DNA of 64,000 nucleotides from Variovorax sp. PMC12 (GTDB lineage Bacteria; Pseudomonadota; Gammaproteobacteria; Burkholderiales; Burkholderiaceae_C). A program made the translations under genes and the position numbers. The notes beneath the pieces were generated by a model that worked only from the letters and a program-made list of their open reading frames with translations, was not told where the DNA came from and searched no databases. Below are positions 42,859 to 51,667 of this stretch, piece after piece. The stretch spans positions 3,235,001 to 3,299,000 of the forward strand of contig NZ_CP027773.1 of the NCBI RefSeq assembly GCF_003019815.1, in the 5' to 3' direction. The stretch's first letter is position 1. Each line of letters begins with the position of its first letter.

Positions 42859-43920
42859 ATGTCCAGAACATTGCCGGCCGACCACCTGCAGGCCACCGTC
42901 GCCAGCATCCTGCAGGCGGCGGGCAGCGCGCCCGCGGAGGCGCAGCAGGTGGCCGCGAACCTCGTGCTCGCCAACCTGAGCGGCCACGACTCGCACGGCG
43001 TGGGCATGCTGCCGCGCTACATCGACGCAGTGGCCGAGGGCGGCCTGAAGCCGAACACGGCCGTGAAGATCAATCTCGACATCGGCACGCTGATGGGCCT
43101 GGACGGCCAGCACGGCTACGGGCAGGTCGTGGGCGTGCAGGCAATGGAGCTGGGCATTGCGCGGGCCAAGCAGCACGGCAGCTGCATCTTCACGCTCTCG
43201 CACGCGCACCACCTGGGGCGCATCGGGCACTTCGCGGAAATGGCGACGGCGCAGGGGCTGGTGTCGATGCATTTCGTCAACGTGCTGTCGCGCCCGGTGG
43301 TCGCGCCCTGGGGCGGCGGCGACGGGCGCTTCGGCACCAACCCGTGCTGCATCGGCGTGCCGCTGGCGGGCGCCGAGCCCTTCGTGCTCGACTACGCCAC
43401 CAGCCGGGTGGCGCAGGGCAAGATGCGCGTGGCCCACAACAAGGGCGAGCGCGTGCCCGACGGCTACCTGATCGACGAGAACGGCGCGCCCACCAACGAC
43501 CCCGGCGTGGTCGTGGTGCCGCAGGGCAACGGCCTGTTCGGCGCGCTCATGACCTTCGGCGAGCACAAGGGCTACGGCATGGCCGTGGCCTGCGAACTGC
43601 TGGGCGGCGCGCTCACGGGCGGCGGCACCTGGCACCGGCAGGCGGACACGGCGCGCACCGTGCTCAACGGCATGCTCACGGTGCTGATCGACCCCGAGAA
43701 GCTGGGCACGCAGAAGTCCTTCGACGAAGAAGCGCGCGAATTTGTCGAGTGGCTGCGCCGCAGCCCGCCGGGACAGGGCTTCGACGGGGTGCAACTGGCC
43801 GGCGAGCCGGAGCGCAAGGCACGCGCGGCGCGGCGCAAGGACGGGATCTGGGTGGACGACGCGACGTGGGGGGAAATCGTCGCGGCGGGAGCGAAGGTGG
43901 GCGTGGCCGTGGCGGCCTGA
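42859..43920 (+). CDS. Malate/L-lactate dehydrogenase family (Ldh/YlbC/YiaK-type) oxidoreductase
   Basis: A 353-residue NAD(P)-dependent dehydrogenase of the non-Rossmann Ldh_2 family. The catalytic His lies in LSGHDSHGVGMLPRYI, with further blocks HAHHLGRIGHFAE, PWGGGDGRFGTNP and GEHKGYGMAVACELLGGAL. Relatives reduce 2-keto acids such as 2,3-diketo-L-gulonate, ureidoglycolate or piperideine-2-carboxylate. Last gene of the sugar-acid operon (3-bp gap), so it probably handles a keto acid from that route. It converges on slmA. Confidence 0.9.
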   Translation: MSRTLPADHLQATVASILQAAGSAPAEAQQVAANLVLANLSGHDSHGVGMLPRYIDAVAEGGLKPNTAVKINLDIGTLMGLDGQHGYGQVVGVQAMELGIARAKQHGSCIFTLSHAHHLGRIGHFAEMATAQGLVSMHFVNVLSRPVVAPWGGGDGRFGTNPCCIGVPLAGAEPFVLDYATSRVAQGKMRVAHNKGERVPDGYLIDENGAPTNDPGVVVVPQGNGLFGALMTFGEHKGYGMAVACELLGGALTGGGTWHRQADTARTVLNGMLTVLIDPEKLGTQKSFDEEAREFVEWLRRSPPGQGFDGVQLAGEPERKARAARRKDGIWVDDATWGEIVAAGAKVGVAVAA

Positions 43921-43947
43921 TTCGCCGCACGCCGCACAGGAAGCCCG

Positions 43948-44598
43948 TCAGACGATCAGCGCGATCGTCGCTTCCAGGTGCTCCGACGGTGCGCGCCGGA
44001 ACCCCGAACGTGCAAAGCGCTGCAGCTGCCCGACCACGAAGGCGGTGAGCGCGGCGGCGCGCACCTGGGCATCGACGCTCGGCGTGGCCGAACCGTCGGC
44101 GCTGGCGGCGCCGCGCAGCACCTGACGCAGCGTGGCCTCGATCTTGTCGAAGAACTGGTTCATGCGCTGCTGCAGGCGTTCGTTTTCGAACACCAGCGCG
44201 TCGCCCACCATCACGCGCGTCATGCCGGGATTGCGCTCGGCGAACTGCACGAGCAGCGTGAGAATGCGGCCGGCCTGCTGGGCGCCGGTGGCGCCCTCGC
44301 GCTCGAGGATCTGGTTGACGAGCGTGAAGACGCTCTGCTCGATGAAATCGATCAGGCCCTCGAACATCTGGGCCTTGCTCGCGAAGTGGCGGTACAGCGC
44401 GGCCTCGCTCACCTCGAGGCGCGCGGCCAGCGCGGCAGTGGTGACCCGCTCGGCACCCGGCTGCTCAAGCATGGAAGCAAGCGCCTGCAGGATCTGCACG
44501 CGCCGCTCGCCCGGCTTCGGGCGCTTGCGCGCCGGCGGGGTGAGCGTTTCAGCAGGGGTCTCTACGCCGGAAGCACTGGTCGTCTCTTCGTTCTGCAT
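43948..44598 (-). CDS. slmA: Nucleoid occlusion factor SlmA
   Basis: A 216-residue TetR-like DNA-binding protein that blocks FtsZ assembly over the nucleoid. The HTH is TTAALAARLEVSEAALYRHF at about residues 45-65, after a Pro/Lys-rich N-terminus (PPARKRPKPGERR). The FtsZ-interacting core follows, with LVQFAERNPGMTRVM. The start at 44598 was chosen; the frame open further upstream overlaps argB antisense context and has no ribosome site. Adjacency to argB is the usual betaproteobacterial arrangement. Confidence 0.88.
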   Translation of the reverse strand: MQNEETTSASGVETPAETLTPPARKRPKPGERRVQILQALASMLEQPGAERVTTAALAARLEVSEAALYRHFASKAQMFEGLIDFIEQSVFTLVNQILEREGATGAQQAGRILTLLVQFAERNPGMTRVMVGDALVFENERLQQRMNQFFDKIEATLRQVLRGAASADGSATPSVDAQVRAAALTAFVVGQLQRFARSGFRRAPSEHLEATIALIV

Positions 44599-44675
44599 GG
44601 GAGCGCGTGCAAAGATGTAAACAATTGATTCTCGCACAGCGCAGTGAGCACGCGCCCACCCGGCGCATTCGGGGC

Positions 44676-45569
44676 TCAGCGGGCGCGGATCATCGTCCCG
44701 TAGGCTTGGTCGGTCAGGATCTCGAGCAGCATCGCGTGCGGCACCCGGCCGTCGATGATGTGCACCGCGTTCACGCCGCTCTTGGCCGCGTCGAGCGCGC
44801 CTTCGATCTTCGGCAGCATGCCGCCGGAGATGGTGCCGTCGGCGAACAGGTCGTCGATTTCGCGCGCGCTCAGGTTGGTGAGCAGCTTGCCGTCCTTGTC
44901 GAGCACGCCGGGCGTGTTGGTCAGCAGCATGAGCTTCTCGGCCTTGAGCACGGTGGCCAGCTTGCCGGCGACGACGTCGGCGTTGATGTTGTAGCTCTCG
45001 TTGTCCTCGCCGAAGCCGATCGGGCTGACCACGGGAATGAAGGCGTCGTCCTGCAGCGCCTTGACCACGCTGGGGTCGATGGAGACGATGTCGCCCACTT
45101 GGCCCACGTCGTGCTGCAGGTTGGGGTCGGCGCGGTCGGCCAGCTTGAGCTTCTGCGCGCGGATCAGGCCGCCGTCGCGCCCGGTCAGGCCCACGGCCTT
45201 GCCGCCGGCCTGATTGATGAGGCCCACGATGTCCTGCTGCACCTCGCCCGCGAGCACCCACTCGACGACTTCCATGGTCTCGGCGTCGGTCACGCGCATG
45301 CCCTGGATGAAGCTGCCCTTCTTGCCGAGCTTGTTGAGCGCCGCCTCGATCTGCGGGCCGCCGCCGTGCACCACCACCGGGTTCATGCCGACCAGCTTGA
45401 GCAGCACCACGTCTTCCGCGAAGTCGGCCTGCAGGGCCGGGTCGGTCATGGCGTTGCCGCCGTACTTGATGACGATGGTCTTGCCGTGGAACTTGCGGAT
45501 GTACGGCAGCGCCTGGGCCAGGATCTCGGCCTTGTCGCGCGGGGGGATGTTGAGGACGGGGTCGGTCAT
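44676..45569 (-). CDS. argB: Acetylglutamate kinase
   Basis: Phosphorylates N-acetyl-L-glutamate in arginine synthesis. The protein is 297 residues. Lys in TIVIKYGGNAM, glycine-rich substrate loop VVVHGGGPQIEAAL, and the DADVVAGKLA-type motif (here NINADVVAGKLATVLKAEKL, first 10 residues diagnostic), with the C-terminal GMLPKIEGALDA. No stand-alone regulatory N-terminal helix is evident beyond the short leader PRDKAEILAQALPYIRKF, which resembles the arginine-sensing helix of feedback-inhibited enzymes. Hairpin repeat copy C lies upstream. Confidence 0.95.
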   Translation of the reverse strand: MTDPVLNIPPRDKAEILAQALPYIRKFHGKTIVIKYGGNAMTDPALQADFAEDVVLLKLVGMNPVVVHGGGPQIEAALNKLGKKGSFIQGMRVTDAETMEVVEWVLAGEVQQDIVGLINQAGGKAVGLTGRDGGLIRAQKLKLADRADPNLQHDVGQVGDIVSIDPSVVKALQDDAFIPVVSPIGFGEDNESYNINADVVAGKLATVLKAEKLMLLTNTPGVLDKDGKLLTNLSAREIDDLFADGTISGGMLPKIEGALDAAKSGVNAVHIIDGRVPHAMLLEILTDQAYGTMIRAR

Positions 45570-45652
45570 GGGCGGTCAGGCTCCAAAGCGGTGGACGATA
45601 AGGTGAAGCTCAAATTCTCGCGCAATCCTGGCGACAGCCAACTGACTGACCG

Positions 45653-45750
45653 CACGGGAAACACCGTGGAACCGGCTTTGCCGGGCCACCGGTGTTGCCC
45701 CCTGCAAGGGGGTTGGCGCAGCGACACGAAGTGCGCGGAGACTGGGGGTG
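45653..45750. repeat. Composite hairpin repeat, copy C
   Basis: Third copy, closest to copy A. Arms ACACCGTGG / CCACCGGTGTT flank the core ACCGGCTTTGCCGGG. Hairpin CCCCCTGCAAGGGGG follows, then the block GCGACACGAAGTGCGCGGAG. The right edge lies 7 bp from the stop codon of the glycosyl-phosphate transferase gene (45758). Confidence 0.87.
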
Positions 45751-45757
45751 TTCCCAT

Positions 45758-46855
45758 TCACGGCCGCAGCCAGCGCGGCACCTTGAATCGCACGATCATC
45801 AGGTACGAGCCCACGTAGGTGGTGATGAACACCAGGCAGAAGAACATCAGCACGTAGGTGTTGTTCCAGAACAGCACCGCCGGCACCACCGACATGGCGG
45901 CAAACATCCACAGGTAGGGCGAAGTGCGGTTGTTGCGCGCCAGCAGCTGCCGGGCTTCGTCGTCCGCGAAGGCCACGCGCACGATGCGCCGGAAGATCAG
46001 CTGGTGGAAGTGCAGCGCGTCGGCCGTGCCGGGCGACTGGCCGCGCGCCAGCTTGCGGTAGATGGAGAACAGCGTCTCCCACACCGGGTAGATCAGCAGC
46101 AGCATGGGAAACCACGGCGACACCACGCGGTGACGCTGCACCAGCGTCACGCAGGCCACGGCGATGACCATGCCCCAGACGTACGCGCCGCCGTCGCCGG
46201 CGAAGATCTTGCCGCGCGGGTAGTTCCACACCAGGAAACCGAAGGTGGCGCCGACCAGGCACACCACCATGGCCGCCAGCTGCCGGTCGCCGACCTGCAG
46301 CGCCACGTGCGAGATGGCCAGGCAGACCAGCACCGCCACCGTGCCCGCGAGCCCGTTGTAGCCGTCGATGATGTTGAAGGCGTGCGGCAGCCCGCCGATG
46401 GCGAGCGCCGCGAACAGCACCGTGGCAAAGGGAATCATCGCCAGCCAGCCATCGACCGTCTCGAAGCCGGTGCGCGCCACGCCCAGCCCCAGCAGCCAGC
46501 ACACCAGCAGCGCCGAGCCAATGGTCAACCCGAGCCGGTAGCGCACCTTCACGCGCTGGGTGACGTCCTCCACGATGCCGCCGAGCACGGCCGGCGCAAT
46601 GCACAGCAGCGTCAGCATCGAGGTGGTGACCGGCCAGGACACGTTGAACGGGTCGGTGCCGGTGATGCCGGCCGCCAGCCAGGCCACGCCCATGCCCAGC
46701 AGGATGCCCGCACCGCCCAGGCGCGGCACATGGCCCTTGTGGAAGCGTTGGGGCATGTCGGCGCCGTAGATCCGGGCATGCCTGCGCGCGCGGCGCATGA
46801 ACACCTGGACCGAGAAGGCGGCGACGAAGAAACTGATGACGATCAGAGCAATCAT
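45758..46855 (-). CDS. Undecaprenyl-phosphate sugar-1-phosphate transferase (WecA/TagO/MraY family)
   Basis: A 365-residue polytopic enzyme that loads the first sugar phosphate onto undecaprenyl phosphate, starting a surface glycan. Diagnostic loops are GGIVEDVTQRVKVRYRLG, AFNIIDGYNGLAG, the GDGGAYVWG nucleotide loop and the C-terminal HxH in LHFHQLIFRR. About eleven membrane segments. Likely the initiating transferase of the polysaccharide locus that extends to 63774; the divergent gene 46901 is a glycosyltransferase. The sugar is probably an N-acetylhexosamine (family knowledge). Confidence 0.9.
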   Translation of the reverse strand: MIALIVISFFVAAFSVQVFMRRARRHARIYGADMPQRFHKGHVPRLGGAGILLGMGVAWLAAGITGTDPFNVSWPVTTSMLTLLCIAPAVLGGIVEDVTQRVKVRYRLGLTIGSALLVCWLLGLGVARTGFETVDGWLAMIPFATVLFAALAIGGLPHAFNIIDGYNGLAGTVAVLVCLAISHVALQVGDRQLAAMVVCLVGATFGFLVWNYPRGKIFAGDGGAYVWGMVIAVACVTLVQRHRVVSPWFPMLLLIYPVWETLFSIYRKLARGQSPGTADALHFHQLIFRRIVRVAFADDEARQLLARNNRTSPYLWMFAAMSVVPAVLFWNNTYVLMFFCLVFITTYVGSYLMIVRFKVPRWLRP

Positions 46856-46900
46856 GTGTGGGGGTTGGGGAACCCTAGAATTCCCGAGCGAAATTAGACC

Positions 46901-47674
46901 ATGCCGACACCCCCCTCCCCCTTCCCCGCTTCGTTTGCCCCGATCACCATTTCAATCGTGAGCCACGGCCAGCTCGCGCTGGTGCTGCCGCTGCTCGACC
47001 AGCTGGACCGCCACAGCCGCGAATCGACCGCCAAGGTGGTGCTCACGCTGAACATTCCCGAGCCGGACTTGCTCGCGGGCCGGAACTGGGGCTTCGAGGT
47101 GGAAAGGATCGAGAACGCGAGCCCCAAGGGCTTCGGCGCCAATCACAACCAGGCGTTCGAGCACTGCGCCACGCCCTGGTTCCTGGTGCTGAACCCGGAC
47201 ATCCGCTTCGACCGCGACGTGCTGGCGCCGCTGCTCGCCCAGGCCGCCCCCGATGCCGGCCTGCTGACGCCGCGCATCCTGGAGCCGGGCAAGAACACGC
47301 CCGAGCCGCACCGGGCGCTGCTCACGCCCTTCGAGATCGTCGGGCGCAAGAAGCCCGGCTACGTGCGCCCGAAGGTCCCGGCGTGGATTCCCGGCCTGTT
47401 CATGCTTTTTCGCAGCGAGGCCTACCGGCAGGTGCGCGGCTTCGACGAGAAGTTCTTCATGTATGGGGAAGACTTCGACATCTGCGCGCGCACCCGGCTG
47501 GCAGGCTGGAAGCTGCAGGTAGGCGAAGACCTGACGGCCCGGCACGACGCCCAGCGCGACAGCCACCGGAGCAAGAAATACCTGTACTGGCACGTGACCA
47601 GCCTGCTGAAGGTGTGGCTGTCGGGGGCGTTCTGGCGCTACCGGCGGCTCGCGGCCAAGGCGCCGGCGCGCTGA
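46901..47674 (+). CDS. GT2-family glycosyltransferase (rhamnosyltransferase-like)
   Basis: A 257-residue GT-A enzyme. VSHGQLALVLPLLDQLD at the start, the ASPKGFGANHNQAFEH nucleotide region, metal-binding motif LVLNPDIRF (NPD in place of DxD, as in rhamnosyltransferase-type GT2), and acceptor site FMLFRSEAYRQVRGFDEKFF, MYGEDFDICAR with the general base Glu/Asp. A cytosolic enzyme adding a sugar to the lipid-linked glycan. Divergent from the initiating transferase (45 bp). Confidence 0.9.
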   Translation: MPTPPSPFPASFAPITISIVSHGQLALVLPLLDQLDRHSRESTAKVVLTLNIPEPDLLAGRNWGFEVERIENASPKGFGANHNQAFEHCATPWFLVLNPDIRFDRDVLAPLLAQAAPDAGLLTPRILEPGKNTPEPHRALLTPFEIVGRKKPGYVRPKVPAWIPGLFMLFRSEAYRQVRGFDEKFFMYGEDFDICARTRLAGWKLQVGEDLTARHDAQRDSHRSKKYLYWHVTSLLKVWLSGAFWRYRRLAAKAPAR

Positions 47675-47682
47675 CCAGCTAG

Positions 47683-48666
47683 TCAGCCGCGCTCGAGCAG
47701 GTCCTGCGCGATGGCATGGCCGCCCCGGCCGAAGCGGGCGTAGCGCCCGCGGGCGGCCTCGGCCAGGATCGGAACCAGCCGCAGCGGGCGCGCCTTCGGC
47801 AACCCGGCCCTGAAGCGCTGGTGCGCCACCTTGGCGCGCTGCGCCTCCAGCCAGGCGGCCGGCACCCGGTCGCCGAGCTGAAGCAGGCGCTGCAGCAGCG
47901 CATCGGCGCGATGCAGCCGCGCCACATGCTTGTCGCCGCGCTCGGCAAAGGCCTTGGCGATCTTCTCGGACAGCGTGAGCCGCCGCGCGCCGATCTGGTT
48001 GCTGGCGTGCTGGCGGTAGTCGATGGTCGGCTCGGGCAGCACGTCCATGCGGCCCGTGGCCGCGGCGATGGCGGCCAGCCACTCGTCATGCACCCACTCG
48101 GGCGCGAACGGGAGCGCCGCGTCGAGCAAAGTCCTGCGGAACATGGTGGTCGCGCCCGTCACCAGGTTGCGCCGCAGCAGCACGCTGAAGGCGTCTCCGC
48201 GCGAAATGGCCTCCAGCTCGGCGGGCTGCACTTCGAGCGCATGGAAGAGCGTGGAGCCCAGCGGCTGCAGATCGGCATCGACGAGGCGCGCGTCGGTATG
48301 CAGCAGCAGCAGGTCGGGACGAGCCTCGAATTGCGCCGCCATGCGGGCGAGGCGGCCGGGGTGCCAGACATCGTCCTGGTCGCACAGCACGATGAGCGCA
48401 TGGCTGCAGGCGCGCACGGCCTGCTCGAAATTGCGCGTCACGCCCAGCGGCGGCGTGTTGCTGAACACCCGCAGCGCGATCCGGTCCGCCACGCCGCACA
48501 GTGCGATCGTGTCGCGAACGACGGCCAGCGTGTCGTCGGACGACCCGTCGTCGGACACGATGATTTCGCGCGGCAAGGGCTCCTGCGTGCAGATGCTGCG
48601 GATCTGCGCGGGCAGGTAGCGCGCGCCGTTGCGGGTGCAGAGGGCGACGGAAATGTCTGGCGTCAT
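47683..48666 (-). CDS. GT2-family glycosyltransferase
   Basis: A 327-residue GT-A enzyme. ISVALCTRNGARYLPAQIRS, EIIVSDDGSSDDT, and DxD motif LCDQDDVWHPGRL at about residues 95-107. A helical C-terminal third with conserved WVHDEWLA follows. The ATG at 48666 shares one base with the stop of the preceding gene. The sequence resembles alpha-L-Rha alpha-1,2/1,3-rhamnosyltransferases, but linkage and sugar are not certain. The frame upstream of 48666 is open but overlaps the preceding gene. Confidence 0.9.
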   Translation of the reverse strand: MTPDISVALCTRNGARYLPAQIRSICTQEPLPREIIVSDDGSSDDTLAVVRDTIALCGVADRIALRVFSNTPPLGVTRNFEQAVRACSHALIVLCDQDDVWHPGRLARMAAQFEARPDLLLLHTDARLVDADLQPLGSTLFHALEVQPAELEAISRGDAFSVLLRRNLVTGATTMFRRTLLDAALPFAPEWVHDEWLAAIAAATGRMDVLPEPTIDYRQHASNQIGARRLTLSEKIAKAFAERGDKHVARLHRADALLQRLLQLGDRVPAAWLEAQRAKVAHQRFRAGLPKARPLRLVPILAEAARGRYARFGRGGHAIAQDLLERG

Positions 48667-50534
48667 CAGGCCGGAGGCACGCGAGGGGGCCAGGCGTAGC
48701 TGAAGTCTTCGCGGGCGAGCATGAGGTTGGGGCTGTAGGCGGGGTCGTTCTGCAGGAGCGAACCCCATCGGCGCTTCATGTAGGCCACGTCTTCCATATA
48801 GGGGCTGCTGGCTGGCTCCCCTCCTTTTCTTTCGCGCGCGGCGGGCTTGTGATCGAGCAACTCGGCGTAGGGCGTCCAGAGGGTGCGCAGACCGGCCTCC
48901 CCCAGCCGAAGGCAGAAGTCGACATCCGCAAACGCCTCCTTGAGATGGTTTCCGTCGAAACCACCCACTTCGAGATAGCGGTCTTTGCGAACCACCAGGC
49001 ATTCCGAAGCGACGGCCGACAGCGATTGGATCAACGCGGCGCGGCCGCCGTAGCCTTCGCGCCCCGCGGGCATCCCACGATGCGAGCGGCCAGCCACGCC
49101 ATCCACCCCAAGGCCCAGGATGATGCCGGCGTGCGTCAGGATCCGGCGCCGGTCCATCAGGCGTGCGCCCACCGCGCCGACGCCGGGCTGCAGCGCCAGG
49201 CTCACCATTTCAGACAGCCATTCCGGCGAAATGACCTCGATGCTGTCGTCGACCAGCGCGATCACCTCTCCAGCCGCGGCACTGACCGCTTCGTTCCGCA
49301 GTTCGGCAGTTCCCAGCTTCTGCGTATGCCTCATCACCTGCACATTCCGCATCTTGGCGACAGACTCGAGGCAGACCTGCGAAGCCGAATCATCCGAAGC
49401 GTTGTCGACCACGATGATCTCGTAGTGCGGGTACGTCGTCTTCGCGATGATCGACTCTACACACCGGCGCAGCGATGCAGCGGCATTTCTCGTCGGGATG
49501 ACCAAGGAGACCAGCGGCGGCGTGTCAGGCAATGCGTAGCGCACCCGGTAGCCGAACCCGATGTGCTCGGCGCTCGCGCGGGTCTGGGTCCGCTCGAAAT
49601 GCTCGTTGAGCGCCCGCTCGCCGGCCACCACGGCGTAGGGCTTCGCGTCCATCGACTTCGCGGTGCTCTCGGCGTGAACGCGCCAGTGATAAAGCACCCT
49701 TGGGATATGGCGGACCTGCCCAGGTTCGATGCGCTCCATGCATCGGATCACGAGATCCCAGTCCTGCGAACCTTCCAGGCCCAGCCGGAAGCCACCCACG
49801 GCGCGAACCAGATCCGTCGAAAGCACGCCCAGGTGGCTGAACATGTTCTGCGACCGGAAAAGGTCGGGGTTCCAGTCGCACTTGAAGTACGGGCCGGAGC
49901 GGATCAGCGCTTCGTCGATCTTGTCCTCGTCGGAATAGATCAGCCGGACATCGGGATGGCTGGCAATGCAGTCGGCCACCCAGAACAGCGCGTCTGCCGG
50001 CAGCAGGTCGTCATGGTCCATCAACGCGATCCACGAACCAGTGACCAATTCGAGTGCGCTGTTGGACGCGGCGGAGATATGGCCATTCTTGGGCCGGAAC
50101 GCCACCTTGATGCGCGGATCGCTGTCGGCGTACGACTTCAGGATCGCCCGGACCTCCTGCGACGGAGAGGCGTCGTCCGCGATGCACAGCTCCCAGTTCG
50201 GGTAGATCTGCTCGCGCACCGACTCGATGGCTTCGCGCAGCCAGGCCGGATTGGGGTTGTACGAAGGCATGAGCACGGAGATCAGGGGGCGCTCGGGCAG
50301 GGAGGCCACGCGCTCGGCCAGCCGGGTCCTGGCCGCAGGCGTGAGCGTGTCGTGCTCGCGAACCCAACGCGCATAGTCGTTGAACCCCGTGACGCGCCGC
50401 CCGAGTTCCCACTGAATGCCTCGCCAGCCCGCCTTGCGGAACATCCGCCATGCACGCTGGAGCCGTCCCCCGACACCAGGGGTTCTCCAGAGCACGGTCA
50501 GAAAGAAGTCGAAGAGCCGGGATACAGATTTCAT
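48666..50534 (-). CDS. Bifunctional glycosyltransferase with two GT2 domains
   Basis: A 622-residue protein with two GT-A domains in tandem. The first (about 85-300) has LISVLMPSYNPNPAWLREAI, ELCIADDASPS and ALMDHDDLLP. The second (about 345-600) has LVSLVIPTRNAAASL, EIIVVDNASDDSAS and a degenerate LVDDSIEVISPEWL in place of DxD. The N-terminal 80 residues are basic and may sit on the membrane. The start at 50534 is an ATG preceded by a TTG at 50540. Such double enzymes can add alternating sugars or set repeat units. Confidence 0.9.
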   Translation of the reverse strand: MKSVSRLFDFFLTVLWRTPGVGGRLQRAWRMFRKAGWRGIQWELGRRVTGFNDYARWVREHDTLTPAARTRLAERVASLPERPLISVLMPSYNPNPAWLREAIESVREQIYPNWELCIADDASPSQEVRAILKSYADSDPRIKVAFRPKNGHISAASNSALELVTGSWIALMDHDDLLPADALFWVADCIASHPDVRLIYSDEDKIDEALIRSGPYFKCDWNPDLFRSQNMFSHLGVLSTDLVRAVGGFRLGLEGSQDWDLVIRCMERIEPGQVRHIPRVLYHWRVHAESTAKSMDAKPYAVVAGERALNEHFERTQTRASAEHIGFGYRVRYALPDTPPLVSLVIPTRNAAASLRRCVESIIAKTTYPHYEIIVVDNASDDSASQVCLESVAKMRNVQVMRHTQKLGTAELRNEAVSAAAGEVIALVDDSIEVISPEWLSEMVSLALQPGVGAVGARLMDRRRILTHAGIILGLGVDGVAGRSHRGMPAGREGYGGRAALIQSLSAVASECLVVRKDRYLEVGGFDGNHLKEAFADVDFCLRLGEAGLRTLWTPYAELLDHKPAARERKGGEPASSPYMEDVAYMKRRWGSLLQNDPAYSPNLMLAREDFSYAWPPRVPPA

Positions 50535-50860
50535 AGACAACCTGCCGGCAGATGCGGCAAGGAGGAACTTTTTCGTGGAATACGCGCCGTACTGGCGGCT
50601 CGAGGGAGGAGTCAGGGCTCGATGTCAGCCAGCGGGCAATTATCTTCGCTTCCCGTTTCTGCCCCGTGCGGGGGCCTGCCGCAGGTATATCGGAATGGCC
50701 TGTTCACCTCGCCCGGTAAAATCGCTCGGTTCACACAAAGGATAAAGATGAGGCGGCCCTCCAGCGCCCCCGGCAAGACGCTCTCGCTTGGCCAGGAGGG
50801 ATCCGGAGTTGTTCGGGCGAAGACGCCACAGTCCGCGCACGCAGTCTCGTATCGACGCAC
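50535..50860. promoter_or_regulatory. Divergent promoter region between the two-domain glycosyltransferase and wzm
   Basis: A 326-bp gap. A -10-like TAAAAT is at 50716 on the plus strand, ahead of a short open frame (50748-50864). No JUMPstart-type motif or clear terminator was recognised. Confidence 0.4.
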
Positions 50861-50864
50861 ATGA
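50748..50864 (+). CDS. Possible 38-residue leader peptide coupled to wzm
   Basis: The frame MRRPSSAPGKTLSLGQEGSG and 18 more residues ends in a TGA that overlaps the wzm ATG by 4 bp (ATGA). It has an AAGGA box 5 nt upstream, whereas wzm itself has none, so wzm may be translated by coupling. The peptide is basic, without membrane segment or known domain. It could be a real small gene or a chance open frame. Confidence 0.35.
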   Translation: MRRPSSAPGKTLSLGQEGSGVVRAKTPQSAHAVSYRRT

Positions 50865-51664
50865 GTCAAGTTCACTCCAACCTTCACCGCAGCGCATGGG
50901 CCGACTGGTGGGAAGGGACACGCCGCACGGACATCTGGTGGACCCTCGCCTGGTTCGACATCGTCCTGCGCTACCGGCGCTCCATGCTCGGCCCTCTTTG
51001 GCTCACGCTGAGCATGGGCGTCATGATCGGCGGCATGGGCCCGCTGTATGCCTCGCTCTTCGGCACACACCTCGACAAGTTCTTTCCCCATCTGGCGCTC
51101 GGCGTGATCTTCTGGGGCCTGTTCTCCACGATAGTCACCGATGCCTGCAACGCCTTCGTCGGATCGTCCAACTATCTCAAGCAGGGCTACTTCCCGATCA
51201 GCCTGTTCGTATGGCGAGGCCTGTCGCGCAACCTGATCCAGTTCGCCCACCAGATCGTGCTGTACATCCCCGTGGCGCTCTGGGCCGGCATCTCCTTGTC
51301 ATGGTCGGCGCTGCTGGTCATTCCCGCTTTCCTGATCCTCATCGTCAACGCGCATGCGCTCGGCCTTCTGCTTGGCCTCGTCTGCACCCGCTACCGCGAC
51401 GTGACGCAGATCGTCACCAGCGTCATGCAGATGCTGATGTTCCTGACCCCAGTGTTCTGGCTGCCCGAGAACCTCCCGGGCCGCGCCAAGTACGTGCTGT
51501 GGAACCCTTTCGCACAAATGCTCGACCTGCTGCGCACCCCGCTCATGGGCGGCGTGGCCCACATTCACAGCTGGATCGGCATCGGCGTGTGGACCGTGCT
51601 GTGCCTGTCGCTTGCCAGCGTGCTGTTCGTCAAATACCGCCGTCGCGTCGTCTACTGGCTCTGA
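50861..51664 (+). CDS. wzm: ABC-2 polysaccharide exporter permease (Wzm type)
   Basis: A 267-residue inner-membrane protein with six predicted helices. The family N-terminus is DIVLRYRRSMLGPLWLTLS, with LGVIFWGLF and the conserved LVCTRYRDVTQIVTSVMQML then PVFWLPENLP. Together with the ATPase at 51668 it exports a finished undecaprenyl-linked O-antigen- or capsule-like polymer. No Wzx/Wzy genes were found in the window, so the ABC-dependent route is favoured. No own ribosome site; see the overlapping short frame upstream. Confidence 0.92.
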   Translation: MSQVHSNLHRSAWADWWEGTRRTDIWWTLAWFDIVLRYRRSMLGPLWLTLSMGVMIGGMGPLYASLFGTHLDKFFPHLALGVIFWGLFSTIVTDACNAFVGSSNYLKQGYFPISLFVWRGLSRNLIQFAHQIVLYIPVALWAGISLSWSALLVIPAFLILIVNAHALGLLLGLVCTRYRDVTQIVTSVMQMLMFLTPVFWLPENLPGRAKYVLWNPFAQMLDLLRTPLMGGVAHIHSWIGIGVWTVLCLSLASVLFVKYRRRVVYWL

Positions 51665-51667
51665 TCC

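Noticed and set aside
39579..44048. A continuous plus-strand open frame of about 1489 codons
   Set aside because: It runs in a shifted frame over the GntR, dehydratase, lactonase and dehydrogenase genes. Its composition (Arg/Ala/His-rich) is that of a GC-rich shadow frame.
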